The position numbers and the translations under genes are program-made. DNA of 64,000 nt, from positions 2,354,501 to 2,418,500 of the forward strand of contig PYIU01000010.1 of assembly GCA_003415625.1 (NCBI GenBank), written 5' to 3'. Below are positions 1 to 9,008 of this stretch, piece after piece. The stretch comes from Aquanectria penicillioides. Lineage: Eukaryota > Ascomycota > Sordariomycetes > Hypocreales > Nectriaceae. Each line of letters starts with the position of its first letter. Within the stretch, counting starts at the first letter, position 1. The notes below the pieces were generated by a model. The model was not told the origin of the DNA, did no database searches, and saw nothing but the letters and a program-made list of their open reading frames with translations.

Positions 1-1548
1 CAAGCCCTAATGTCCCCCGAGGGTTTCCCTGAACGGCGCTTGAGTGAGTATTCTCCATTGCAGGTGGGAGCACTACATTTGGCAGCCCAATTTGGATTGA
101 CACACATCTCAAAAGCATTGCTTGAATCTGGACACAAAGCAAACATGTCGGATTCTAAAGGCCGGATGCCACTGTGGTATGCTTCGCTACATGGGGAACA
201 GGAGGTTGTAGAACTTCTTCTATCAGCTAAGGCCGCTGTGCAAGGTGTTTCTGATGTACCTCCGGAAGAACAAGCCCTCTGTGTAGCAGCCCGAGAAGGC
301 CATTTGGAGGTTATTGAGCTCCTCCTTGCAGCTGGCGCTGATGTGAATGCTGCGTCCGCATCTAGTTCTGGCTATGGAGGAGGGACTGCAATTCAAGCAG
401 CAGCAGAAGCGGGCCATCTGGATATTATTGAGAGACTCCTTGCAGCTGGTGCTGATGTAAATGCTGCTGTTGCTTTTGAAGGGGGACAAACTGCACTTGA
501 AGCAGCAGCAGCGGGCGGCCATTTAGAAGTCCTTCAAAGGCTCCTTGCAGCTGGGGCTGAGGTAAATGCGGCTGCTGCTTCTTTTGAAGGAGGACGAACT
601 GCACTTCAAGCGGCAGCGGTAGGAGGCCATTTGGACGTAATTGAGAGCCTCCTTTTAGCTGGTGCTGATGTAAATGCTCCTGCTGCTGTTGACCAAGGGG
701 TCACTGCAATCGAAGCAGCAGCACTGAATGGGCATTTGGTGGTTGTCGAAAGGCTCCTTACAGCTGGAGCTGATGTCAATGCTCCGGCTTGTGCTAAAGA
801 AGGATTTGCTGCAATTCAAGGAGCGGCGGTCAGAGGCCGTTTAGACATCATCCAAGTCTTACTTTCCGCTGGCGCTGATGTCAATGCTGCTGCTGCTCTT
901 GAACACGGACACACTGCACTTCAAGCGGCAGCACAGCGCGGCCATTTGGAAATTATCAAGAAGCTCCTCGAAGTTGGAGCGGATGCCAATGCTGCTGGTT
1001 CTCTTGAGCGAGGACAAAATGCACTTACAGCAGCAGCAAGTACCGGCCAGTTAGAAGCTGTCGATATTCTCCTTTCAGCTGGCGCCGACCCAAACGCCCC
1101 AGTCGCTGCTGAGCGAGGACTCACTGCACTTCAGGCGGCAGCGCTCAACCAGCACCTAGTGGTTGTTGAGAGGCTCCTTGAAGTTGGGGCCAATGTCAAT
1201 GCTCCAGCCTTTGTCAAAAAGGGATTAACTGCAATCCAAGCAGGGGTACTGGGGGGCAATTTGGAAGTCGTTGATAGGCTTCTTTTAGCTGGTGCTGATG
1301 TTAATGCCCCAGCTGCTTCTGAAGAAGGGATGACCGTAATTCTATCGGCAGCAATTAACGGCGACCCGGAACTTATTGAGAGGCTCACTTTAGCCGGCGC
1401 TGATGGAAATGCTATAGCTACTATTAGGGCAGGAATGACTGCCTCGGTAGCACCTGAAGGGGACTACTACGATTTCTTCAAGAGTTTTCTTGAAACTAAT
1501 GCGGTTATAAATGCTATCGAGAATTTCATTGCTGCTGAAGGGATTTAA
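1..1548 (+). CDS. Ankyrin-repeat protein, C-terminal part (5' end outside window)
   Basis: The frame is open from base 1 through the ATG at 10 to a TAA at 1546-1548, so the visible ~515 codons are probably the tail of a longer protein. Two ordinary ankyrin repeats (about residues 20-78 counted from the ATG at 10) are followed by about eleven 34-36-residue units with the pattern TALQAAA..GHLEVVERLLAAGADVNA and a degenerate last unit near the C-terminus. Units differ mainly in the loop after DVNA. Long ankyrin stacks like this are usual at the C-terminus of fungal NACHT/NB-ARC NLR-like proteins, where they act as the sensor part; the N-terminal domains are not in view, so that role is inference. 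The repeats are GC-balanced and not RIP-mutated, unlike the repeats at the other end of the window. No signal peptide or membrane segment is visible. Confidence 0.85.
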   Translation, partial: QALMSPEGFPERRLSEYSPLQVGALHLAAQFGLTHISKALLESGHKANMSDSKGRMPLWYASLHGEQEVVELLLSAKAAVQGVSDVPPEEQALCVAAREGHLEVIELLLAAGADVNAASASSSGYGGGTAIQAAAEAGHLDIIERLLAAGADVNAAVAFEGGQTALEAAAAGGHLEVLQRLLAAGAEVNAAAASFEGGRTALQAAAVGGHLDVIESLLLAGADVNAPAAVDQGVTAIEAAALNGHLVVVERLLTAGADVNAPACAKEGFAAIQGAAVRGRLDIIQVLLSAGADVNAAAALEHGHTALQAAAQRGHLEIIKKLLEVGADANAAGSLERGQNALTAAASTGQLEAVDILLSAGADPNAPVAAERGLTALQAAALNQHLVVVERLLEVGANVNAPAFVKKGLTAIQAGVLGGNLEVVDRLLLAGADVNAPAASEEGMTVILSAAINGDPELIERLTLAGADGNAIATIRAGMTASVAPEGDYYDFFKSFLETNAVINAIENFIAAEGI

Positions 1549-2371
1549 GTTCAATCAATATAGGAGAAAGATTGGGCTACCCCTGAGGAGAGAGAATCAA
1601 GGCGGGCGTCTTTTACCCTAATTCGGGCGTGATAGGAACGCAGTATTGGGGCTATGAACCTGGGTCTAAGATCCCGATGAGAAAGGATCCATTCGAGAAG
1701 ACAATCCGAAGTATAGAGGGAGGTATGGATAATTCGAGCTGGATTAGTATCCACACATCACCTAGCAAGATCCTACACTCGTTCTTGGACATGTTTTAGT
1801 CGCCGGGAAGTTGTCTCGCACAGGCTTCCGGCTGTTGCATTGACATAATGTTGCGTAGTGTTATGCATTACCTGAGAAATGGTTCTTTAGCGGTTACATT
1901 TTCATTTTCCAGCTTAACCGTCTCTTAATCTTTCTTTTTTATGGCGCCAGTTGTGTTCAGACATTCCGCACTAAGTGCCTTGGCACCAAGTACGCTTTTC
2001 ATCAGGACTATGAACAAGCTTGATAATTGCTTAATCAAGGGGCCGTTTATCAGCGGTCACATCCGGCTTCGCCAGCACCCCTAATGTACCATAAGTACCT
2101 TCTCACGTTGAATATCTACAATCTACTGTACTAGGCCAAACGAAAAGGTCCTGGTTATACCATTGCGTGTCCTAGGCAAACGACCCCTTAATCAACCAAT
2201 TTCCCAACATGGATAGTTCATTTATACACAGGTATCTCTTATGCATCTTCTGAATGTACCCTTATTAGGTCTCATGTAAGTTTAATTGCAGAGCAAAACA
2301 CTTAAATCTTTCTAGCAGTTTGAGGTAAAATAAATTTTACACACTCCCTCCTAGCCAAAAAAGGAGGGAAC

Positions 2372-2474
2372 ATTTGTGTTGGATTGGAGACCTATGGTCT
2401 AGAATAGCTGGTTGTACTGTAACATAAGTAAGGCGACCTTACACTTTTGCCGCAGTCAGCTATTCAACAATTTG
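2372..2474. mobile_element. Solo LTR (93 bp) with 5-bp target-site duplication
   Basis: Bases 2377-2469 start with TGTTGGA and end with TTCAACA, the TGTTG/CAACA ends typical of Copia-type LTRs. They are flanked on both sides by ATTTG (2372-2376 and 2470-2474). Short inverted ends plus a perfect 5-bp duplication are what an LTR-LTR recombination leaves. At 93 bp it is short for an LTR, so a TRIM-like or other small insertion is possible. No second copy was found in the window. Confidence 0.6.
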
Positions 2475-2825
2475 TAACACTCTGACTTAATTCGACACTA
2501 TGAGATGAACCTTTAGGTATGCCCACTCGACAAGGGAGACGGCACTGAAAGTCCGTGGGTTGAATAAGTTCACGCCCTTCAATTGATACTGCGTCGTATT
2601 TAGCACAAACACGCTGGTTCTCCGCACATGTAACGTCTTGATATCAAGCTTGAAATGCACGTCCTGGAAATGACGCAGCTCTTCTAGATGCAAGAGCGCA
2701 ACTATGAAATTATGAAATTCAATTGGCATCCCAGTTTATCGGCTGATGTATGTGGATCCGATGTGACATGTAACCAAACTAACGACTCGACGACAAAGTG
2801 GCAACTGATGAACCCCGCGGCATTG

Positions 2826-2838
2826 GCGGAGTTTCCGC
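2826..2838. promoter_or_regulatory. CGG-N5-CCG palindrome upstream of MFS gene
   Basis: GCGGAGTTTCCGC, a CGG inverted repeat with 5-bp spacing, 170 bp before the MFS start. Inverted CGG triplets are the classic target of Zn2Cys6 dimers. The reverse complement of exactly these 13 bases is found at 5132-5144 upstream of the adjacent Zn2Cys6 gene. Confidence 0.5.
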
Positions 2839-3007
2839 TACACGCCATCGTTCGAAGGCGTTAAATAATTTCAAAGGCCCATTACAACCATTACACTTTT
2901 GAACCTTTCCCACAGGCCCAAGTACACTCAGAGCAAATTTCATCTCTAATTATAACTTAGAGACTTGTCTCGTTCAATCTATACCCAAACCTTTTCAATC
3001 CTATCTG

Positions 3008-4765
3008 ATGGACACGGTCAAGGAATTCGAGACACTGGCGCCTCGGTCATCCACAACAGATGAAAGCCAGCCTGACAGGACTTGCTGCCAAGGTGAGACT
3101 GAGAACCACATTTCCAACCATAATCCTCCTTCTCACTCAGCTGCAGAGCAACATCAAGCAGAGGATCCCAATCTCGTTGACTGGGACGGTCCTGAAGATC
3201 CAGAAAATCCGATAAATTGGTCTGCAACGCAGAAGATAACCACTATTGGTATCGTTTCTGTCCTTGCCTTTCTATCGTATGCGTCTTTCTCCAGCCAACT
3301 TGGACAATAACTAATATCGAATAGGCCACTTGGATCCACCGTCACGTCGCCCACAAGTGCGGACATCATGGCTACATTTCACTCCACAAACGAGACTGTG
3401 GGAGCATTTGTGACGTCAGTCTACCTCCTTGGCTACGTCTTCGGTCCTCTTGTTCTGGCTCCTCTCTCTGAGCTGTACGGTCGCGCGATCATCTATAACA
3501 CCTGCAACTTTGGGTTTTTGATCTGGAGCATTGCTTGTGCCCTCGCCAACAACTTGAGCGCTCTAATCATCTTTCGGTTTCTCGCAGGTCTTGCCGGGAG
3601 TGCTCCGATGACAATTGGAGCAGGATCAATTGCAGACATGGTTCCGTTGGAGAAACGAGGGCTGGCAATGATGGGGTGGATCATGGGTCCAGTACTTGGT
3701 CCTACAGTTGGCCCACTCAGTAATATTTACTTGACTCTTCCACGGAGCCCTACTGACAGAGTTTAGTTGCTGGGTATCTTGCTCGGGCCAAGGGTTGGAG
3801 ATGGACTCTCTGGCTGGTGTCGATACTCGTAAGTCTTCAATCATTGAGTTGTAACTAGTCGTTAACATGCATGTTCGAGGCCGGCGCAGTATTTATAGCA
3901 AGTGTCATATTCCTGCCTGAATCCTACCCCTACACGATATTAGAACGAAAGACGAAGCAGCTGCAAAAGGAAACAGGGAACCCGAACCTTCGATCAGCTC
4001 TAGACAGCGGCAAGGATCCCAAAAGGCTTTTCAAAATCGCCATCATCCGGCCTATCAGGATGCTTTTCCTCTCGCCAATAGTTCTCCTCCTATCGCTTTA
4101 TATGGCAATGATATACGGTTATCAATACCTTATGTTTACGACATTCCCGCGAGTCTTTGAGGGTACATATGGCTTTTCAAACAGTAGCGTCGGACTAGTG
4201 TATTTGGGGATTGGGGTTGGCTTTCTTGTTGCCCTGGTACTCAGTGCCATGGTCTCTGATCGAGTTGTGAGATATCTAACACAGCGTAATGGCGGAAAGG
4301 CAAGGCCCGAATACCGACTCCCGCTCTTGTTTGTTGGCGCACTTCTCGCGCCCATTGGGTTGTTTCTTTTCGGTTGGACTGCAAATAAAACAGTCCATTG
4401 GGTTGTCCCAATCATTGGCTCTGCACTTCTTGGGGCTGCTTCGTTCACGATAATAGTATGTTACCGAAACTTGAAAGCTGAAGAAATGCTAGAGGCTGAC
4501 TTTTTACCAGATGCCGTCATTGGCATACCTTGTCGACACCTACACTGTCTATGCTGCTTCAGCTACTGCAGCCGCTATTGTTTCTCGCTCGTTGCTTGGA
4601 GCCCTGCTACCATTGGCTGGCAATCGCATGTACGATGCCCTTGGAGTTGGCTGGGGCACATCACTTTTGGGTTTTATTGCCGTAGTCTTTGCCCCGGTCC
4701 CTCTTGTTTTTTGGAAGTTTGGTGAGAGGATTCGGAAGAGCGGACTCTCCCAGGCCAAGCTGTGA
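3008..4765 (+). CDS. MFS multidrug efflux transporter (DHA1 family)
   Basis: Five exons; introns 3277-3324, 3720-3766, 3829-3879 and 4456-4510 join one frame of 518 residues with every phase closing. An acidic, hydrophilic N-terminus of ~70 residues ends in NPINW, usual for fungal DHA1 pumps, followed by 12 predicted membrane segments. A motif-A-like stretch (APLSELYGR) follows TM2 and the antiporter motif C (GPVLGPTVGP) lies in TM5; these place it with drug:H+ antiporters of the plasma membrane. MPSLAYLVD just after intron 4 matches the conserved TM10 region. It is followed in tandem by a Zn2Cys6 regulator, and both upstream regions carry the same CGG palindrome, so local regulation is likely. 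The substrate cannot be read from sequence; it could export xenobiotics or a metabolite. Confidence 0.9.
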
Positions 4766-5259
4766 TTAGAGATGGAGCCATGCATTGAAGTTTATCGAGA
4801 AAAGCTTTAGTGACATCCATGCATGATCCGCCTACAACACACCCTTATGGTATGTTGCGTCCAAGTTGAGGGAAAGAGAAGAACGGAAACAGATGGATAG
4901 AGCCCTTAAAGATGAATAACGCGTGTTGGATGATAGGGGCCAGAATGATAGCTTATTGCATGATTAGACTAGACAATTATATTATCATTGGGCTTATCAT
5001 TTACGGAGTATCCCACAATGAGCTGCTTGTACCATCTGCTCAGCAATTGATACGATAACTAAGTCGAATGAAGGAGCACGCCGAGATGTCCAGATTATGT
5101 AATCATCGCCAGATTGCCTTCCGCGGATTTGGCGGAAACTCCGCTGCTCCTTTTAGTCCACTCCGAGCTCCACGGACATTCCGCCGCTACCCTTCATTTC
5201 ACCACGTTGAGTTTCGTAATTCCACCATTTTCAAACTCCACGGAAACTCCACTGGTATC
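4766..5259. promoter_or_regulatory. Intergenic region and promoter of the Zn2Cys6 gene with clustered CGG motifs
   Basis: Holds CGG-N5-CCG at 5133-5143 (identical 13-mer, inverted, to 2826-2838), a second CGG-N5-CCG at 5173-5183, and a near-match CGG-N5-CCA at 5241-5251. The clustering just before the ATG at 5260 argues that 5068-5259, although open in frame, is promoter or 5' leader and not coding. Confidence 0.5.
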
Positions 5260-7614
5260 ATGCCCAAAGACCAACAGAAACCTGTCAAACCTCGTCAGAA
5301 ACCAGTGTCTTGCCAGTTTTGTCGAGCACGAAAGCTTCGATGCAGTCGAACAGCGCCTTGTTCAAACTGCATTTCAAGGGGTATCACCTGCGACTTCGAG
5401 CCACCAGTTTCGCAGCCCAGCAGGGCTCCCAATCCATCTGATAACTCAGAGATTATCCAACGTCTTCAAAGGCTGGAGAATTTGTTGTTGGCCCAGAAAG
5501 GGGAGGTGCAGGAACAGACCAGTCAGCCTTGTGATGTTCCGGGGTCTCAACCACAACCCATACCCCCGGCCTCATTCCCTCAGATTCAAAAGATAGATGG
5601 AAACAATAATGCCCCTTGGCTCGAAAATTCATACACCGATCAGATTCCTTCAGTGAGTTGCTTTTATACTGCGTCCTCGTGGTCCGGACCACCCCCTAGA
5701 TTTAAGAATTTGGCGGCTACAACGATCATTCCTAATACAGCACATTATTTTTCACTGACGCACTATTCCAGATTAAGATACTGAGGAACCAGATTGTGTT
5801 TAGAATATGTCCGGTAGAACAAGTTGTTGATGCACAGACTCATGTATACCAACATGAACCTCATTCCTACGCAGTGTCTGGACTTTCAAGATGTATTTGG
5901 CTACCATCACGCGCCGAGGCTAAAATCCTTGTACAAAAGTTCATTCGTGTGGCTCATCATTTGCCTTATGTTACTCACGTACCCTCTCTTCCATCAATGC
6001 TTGAACAAGTCTACGCAGATTTGAACCAACGACGCCAAATACAACCAGGTCAGGTCATCTTGCTCCTGAGCATCTTCGCGGCAGCAACCCATTCTTGGGT
6101 CCAAAGCGATTGCGAATACAGCCTTTTCTCTACACCTGCAGAAGCCAATGAACAGACGTCGGTCTGGATCAAAGCAGCTGGTGACTTTCTCAACGTTGCC
6201 AGTCAATCACCCAAAGTCTCAATCGAGGGTGTCCAAGGCACCATCATTTTAGGATTTATAGCAGCTCATCTTGATGGGCTTCATAGATATCGGGCGCTGT
6301 TTTCCACGAGCGTCGTACTAGCCCGAGACTTGGGGCTTCATCGGATCGATCATCCATCCAGTGGAGGCATGGCAAACACGGCCCAAGCAGAGATCAAACG
6401 AAGAGTATGGTGGTATCTGTGTTCATCTGACTGGTAATTCACAAGTGCCCCAAAGAGCACAAGACCAAGTACTGACGTCTCAAAGGGCCATGGCTGCAAG
6501 GGTTGGCGGCATGGGCGAGGGCATTTATTCATGTCATCCGCGTCAGATGATAACGAAAAAGCCACTGAACATCAACGACGACGAAGTATTTGATGGCATG
6601 AGTCGTGACGAACGGCCGCTCTCACTACCCACGACGATGTCATACACGTTGCAGAGAATTCGTTTGGCAGAGATATCTCGCAGCATCGTCGATCGAAGTC
6701 CCTTGGCAATGTCACACACAGGCGGATTGAGTCATGATGCTGTCATGGACATTGATACCGAGCTTCAAACACTCATTAATGACGTTCCAGCATTCTACTC
6801 CATGTCAGGCTCCGTGCTAATGGAAACCTACGGGCTCACTCAGACACAGGCCAGTAATATTGTTTTCCAAGGAAAAACCACCTACTTTTTGCTCTATTCG
6901 CAACGATGCAAACTCCATCTCCCATACTTTACCCGCAGTTTCGAGGATGCAGCGTACTATTCTTCGCGCGAGATTTGTGTCAAGTATGCACGCCTCCTTA
7001 TTCAATCTGAGCTGTGGCAGGATAGCTCGGACATTGACACTGTGGTACATACCAAATTAACCGAGCTCTTGATTGGCGTTTTCTTGGCATGTGTCGTTCT
7101 TATCATGGATGTGTGTGTCAACCCGTCCTCTCCACAATACGAGACGCAGCGGGAGGAAGTCTACAAATCATTCAAAATTATTGAGGTAGCAAAGAATGGG
7201 TCCGACACTACCGCCAATTTTGTGGATTCGTTGGTCCATATTTTGCAGAAAAACAACGAGCCTCTGATCAGCCCTGTGCCAGGCCAGCAACAGCAGCCTG
7301 AGATAGCTGCTAGCGGAGGTTTAAGTAGTGAGGATTCTCAGGCCAGTCCAAGCAAAGCCATGGTTCTCGATATCAGTGAAGCCCCGGGGTATAACCAATT
7401 TGGCGAGATGGCTGTGCCGGGGGTTTCCCAAGATCAGTTTGGAGTCCAAGATGACCTTGGCCTTGTCATGGAGACTGAGGAGCCAATCAACCTCGACGGA
7501 GGCGACCTGTCAGCATATTGGAATGACTTTACTCAAAGTTTTGATGCCGGAATTGATGTTAACAGTTTTGATTGGGACAATATTTTTATGGAGCTTGACT
7601 CTTCGTTTGTTTAA
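5260..7614 (+). CDS. Zn2Cys6 transcription factor with fungal-specific TF domain
   Basis: Three exons (introns 5653-5771 and 6434-6485), 727 residues. The zinc cluster is C18-x2-C21-x6-C28-x5-C34-x2-C37-x6-C44, preceded by a basic stretch; a short coiled-coil-like segment (IIQRLQRLENLLL, about residues 67-79) would allow dimer binding to paired CGG triplets. The middle region carries the fungal_trans pattern, including EIKRRVWWYL..DW across intron 2 and HPRQM..PLNINDDE after it. The C-terminus is acidic and rich in Asp, Phe and Trp, as in activation domains. The frame is open from 5068, but the zinc cluster sits close to the N-terminus when translation starts at 5260, so that start was chosen. 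CGG-N5-CCG sites upstream of itself and of the MFS gene suggest self-regulation and control of the pump; this is inference. Confidence 0.88.
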
Positions 7615-9008
7615 CGTGGAACATCTGTTGAAAAGCGGCCACGTAAGGTGCATTAAATTTGCTACATACCCTAGGTTTTAAGATTTTGGAATTTATCATT
7701 TCATCCGCTAAGTAGATCAAAAATTGATAGAGATATGTTTGCAGTAGGTGTTTAACATTTTCGAAACCATGCGCACATCGGCATTTCTATCAACATCTAG
7801 AATGGTGCACGCAACACAGTTTTGAGAAGTTTGCGCAGGTGCAATCGCAGAATGAGTGGCCTGTACGGCTAAACCAGATGCTAAATGGATAAATTTATCT
7901 CTATGACAATATTGGTTCCCTATTGCACGATCATTTTGTCAGTCAAATTTCATTCATCATGTTCAAATAAAATGACGGAGTCTAGGGTAGCCATTAGGGA
8001 GAATTAGTCTTCGATTCAAGGAATGAAGAGTTACGTCTCAATTCATTATTTAAGAGTGTCATTGGAATTTGTGAGCAATGTACTATAGATTAGAAGGGTA
8101 TTAGGGGGATTTCTAGGATACAAGCGCTAACTACTGTGTGGTTGGGTGTCTCGGTGTGTTCATTCACGAGGCATGCTAGGATATATGAGGTTCACAAAGG
8201 CTGGATCTCACACCAACACCATATTAATCGATAAGAGTGAACCGCTAAGTTGTGCTGGATTAATATTGTTCCTGTTGGGTCTCGTACCCACCTTCTATTA
8301 TCGGACTAGGGCCATCAAAGCCTGCACAATTGTGGCACAATCTTATGATTAGATCATAATTAGTGTGCATGTATAACAGGACCTGCCTTCTGCTAAGTTA
8401 GAGTGACGTGTAAAATATAAAAAAAATACATAAAAATAAAAATAAAATTTTAGAATTCAAATTTATGCCAATCACTTATACTTAATCTCCTCACCGATAA
8501 GATGCTTCACTCATGGAGTATAAGACGCTGAACAGTTTATCCAAGGTTGTGCACAAATGTGAAACGACGTAATTTGGACTCTTCCTGCCTGCCCCACCTC
8601 GGCAGTATAGAGTAAGCACTAGTCCTAAAGAAATTGGACGGTGGAGCATAGCTGACTATTCCTAATCAGGCAAAGCCTCGTAACTCTCGTAACTCGCGTG
8701 CACGGGTCGTAAACTCCCAAAAGAGCAGAGTACGAGAGTTGCAGCTGAACGTGAGAGAATCGAGTTTAGGTAGTTGCCAACAGGAATCGTCATGTAAAAC
8801 GCAACATCCACGCCGCCCATTTTATTTTTTAAACTCCATGCTCATTGTCTTTCTTTAATCATCATAATCCAATGCTCTCAGCTCTCATCTTAAGTTCGCT
8901 GGTTGGCCCAAGGAACAGCGAAATCACAATCTCCGATCTTCACTGTGTGCTTGAATCCGCCAATCATAAGCAATCAGGACAAGTTGGCGCAGTCGTCCTG
9001 TGCCAGAC
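7615..9008. other. Intergenic region, 1.39 kb
   Basis: No gene recognised. An A-rich patch lies near 8410-8450. A perfect 10-bp inverted pair (AACTCTCGTA at 8682-8691, TACGAGAGTT at 8731-8740) lies in the ABC gene promoter, beside a direct CTCGTAACT repeat at 8677-8695. A short open frame at 8146-8352 has no recognisable features. Confidence 0.5.
8677..8740. promoter_or_regulatory. Direct and inverted repeats in ABC transporter promoter
   Basis: Two tandem copies of CTCGTAACT (from 8677) and a perfect 10-bp inverted partner at 8731-8740, about 270-330 bp before the ATG. This could be a regulator site; no known family consensus is matched with confidence. Confidence 0.3.

Larger units (their letters stand above)
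1549..3007. other. Intergenic region, 1.46 kb
   Basis: No convincing coding region. It holds the 3' flank of the ankyrin gene, a small solo LTR (2377-2469) and, in its last ~200 bp, the promoter of the MFS gene with a CGG-N5-CCG palindrome (2826-2838). An 8-bp perfect inverted repeat (TCCCTCCT at 2345-2352, AGGAGGGA at 2362-2369) lies just before the solo LTR. Confidence 0.7.

Noticed and set aside
290..1440. Regularly spaced repeats as a CRISPR-like array
   Set aside because: The ~105-bp period codes in frame for ankyrin units; there are no unique spacers and the genome is fungal.
2345..2369. Purine tract AAAAAAGGAGGGA before 2377 as the PPT of a complete Copia element
   Set aside because: The ATTFG-type 5-bp duplication (ATTTG) sits directly on both sides of the 93-bp unit, so the flanking tract belongs to the target DNA or forms the local hairpin.
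5068..5259. N-terminal extension of the first Zn2Cys6 protein from ATG 5068
   Set aside because: It would put the zinc cluster far from the N-terminus, its translation is featureless, and it overlaps the cluster of CGG-N5-CCG sites.
8146..8352. 68-codon open frame as a small secreted or membrane protein
   Set aside because: Alternative start codon, no splice support, and no conserved pattern.
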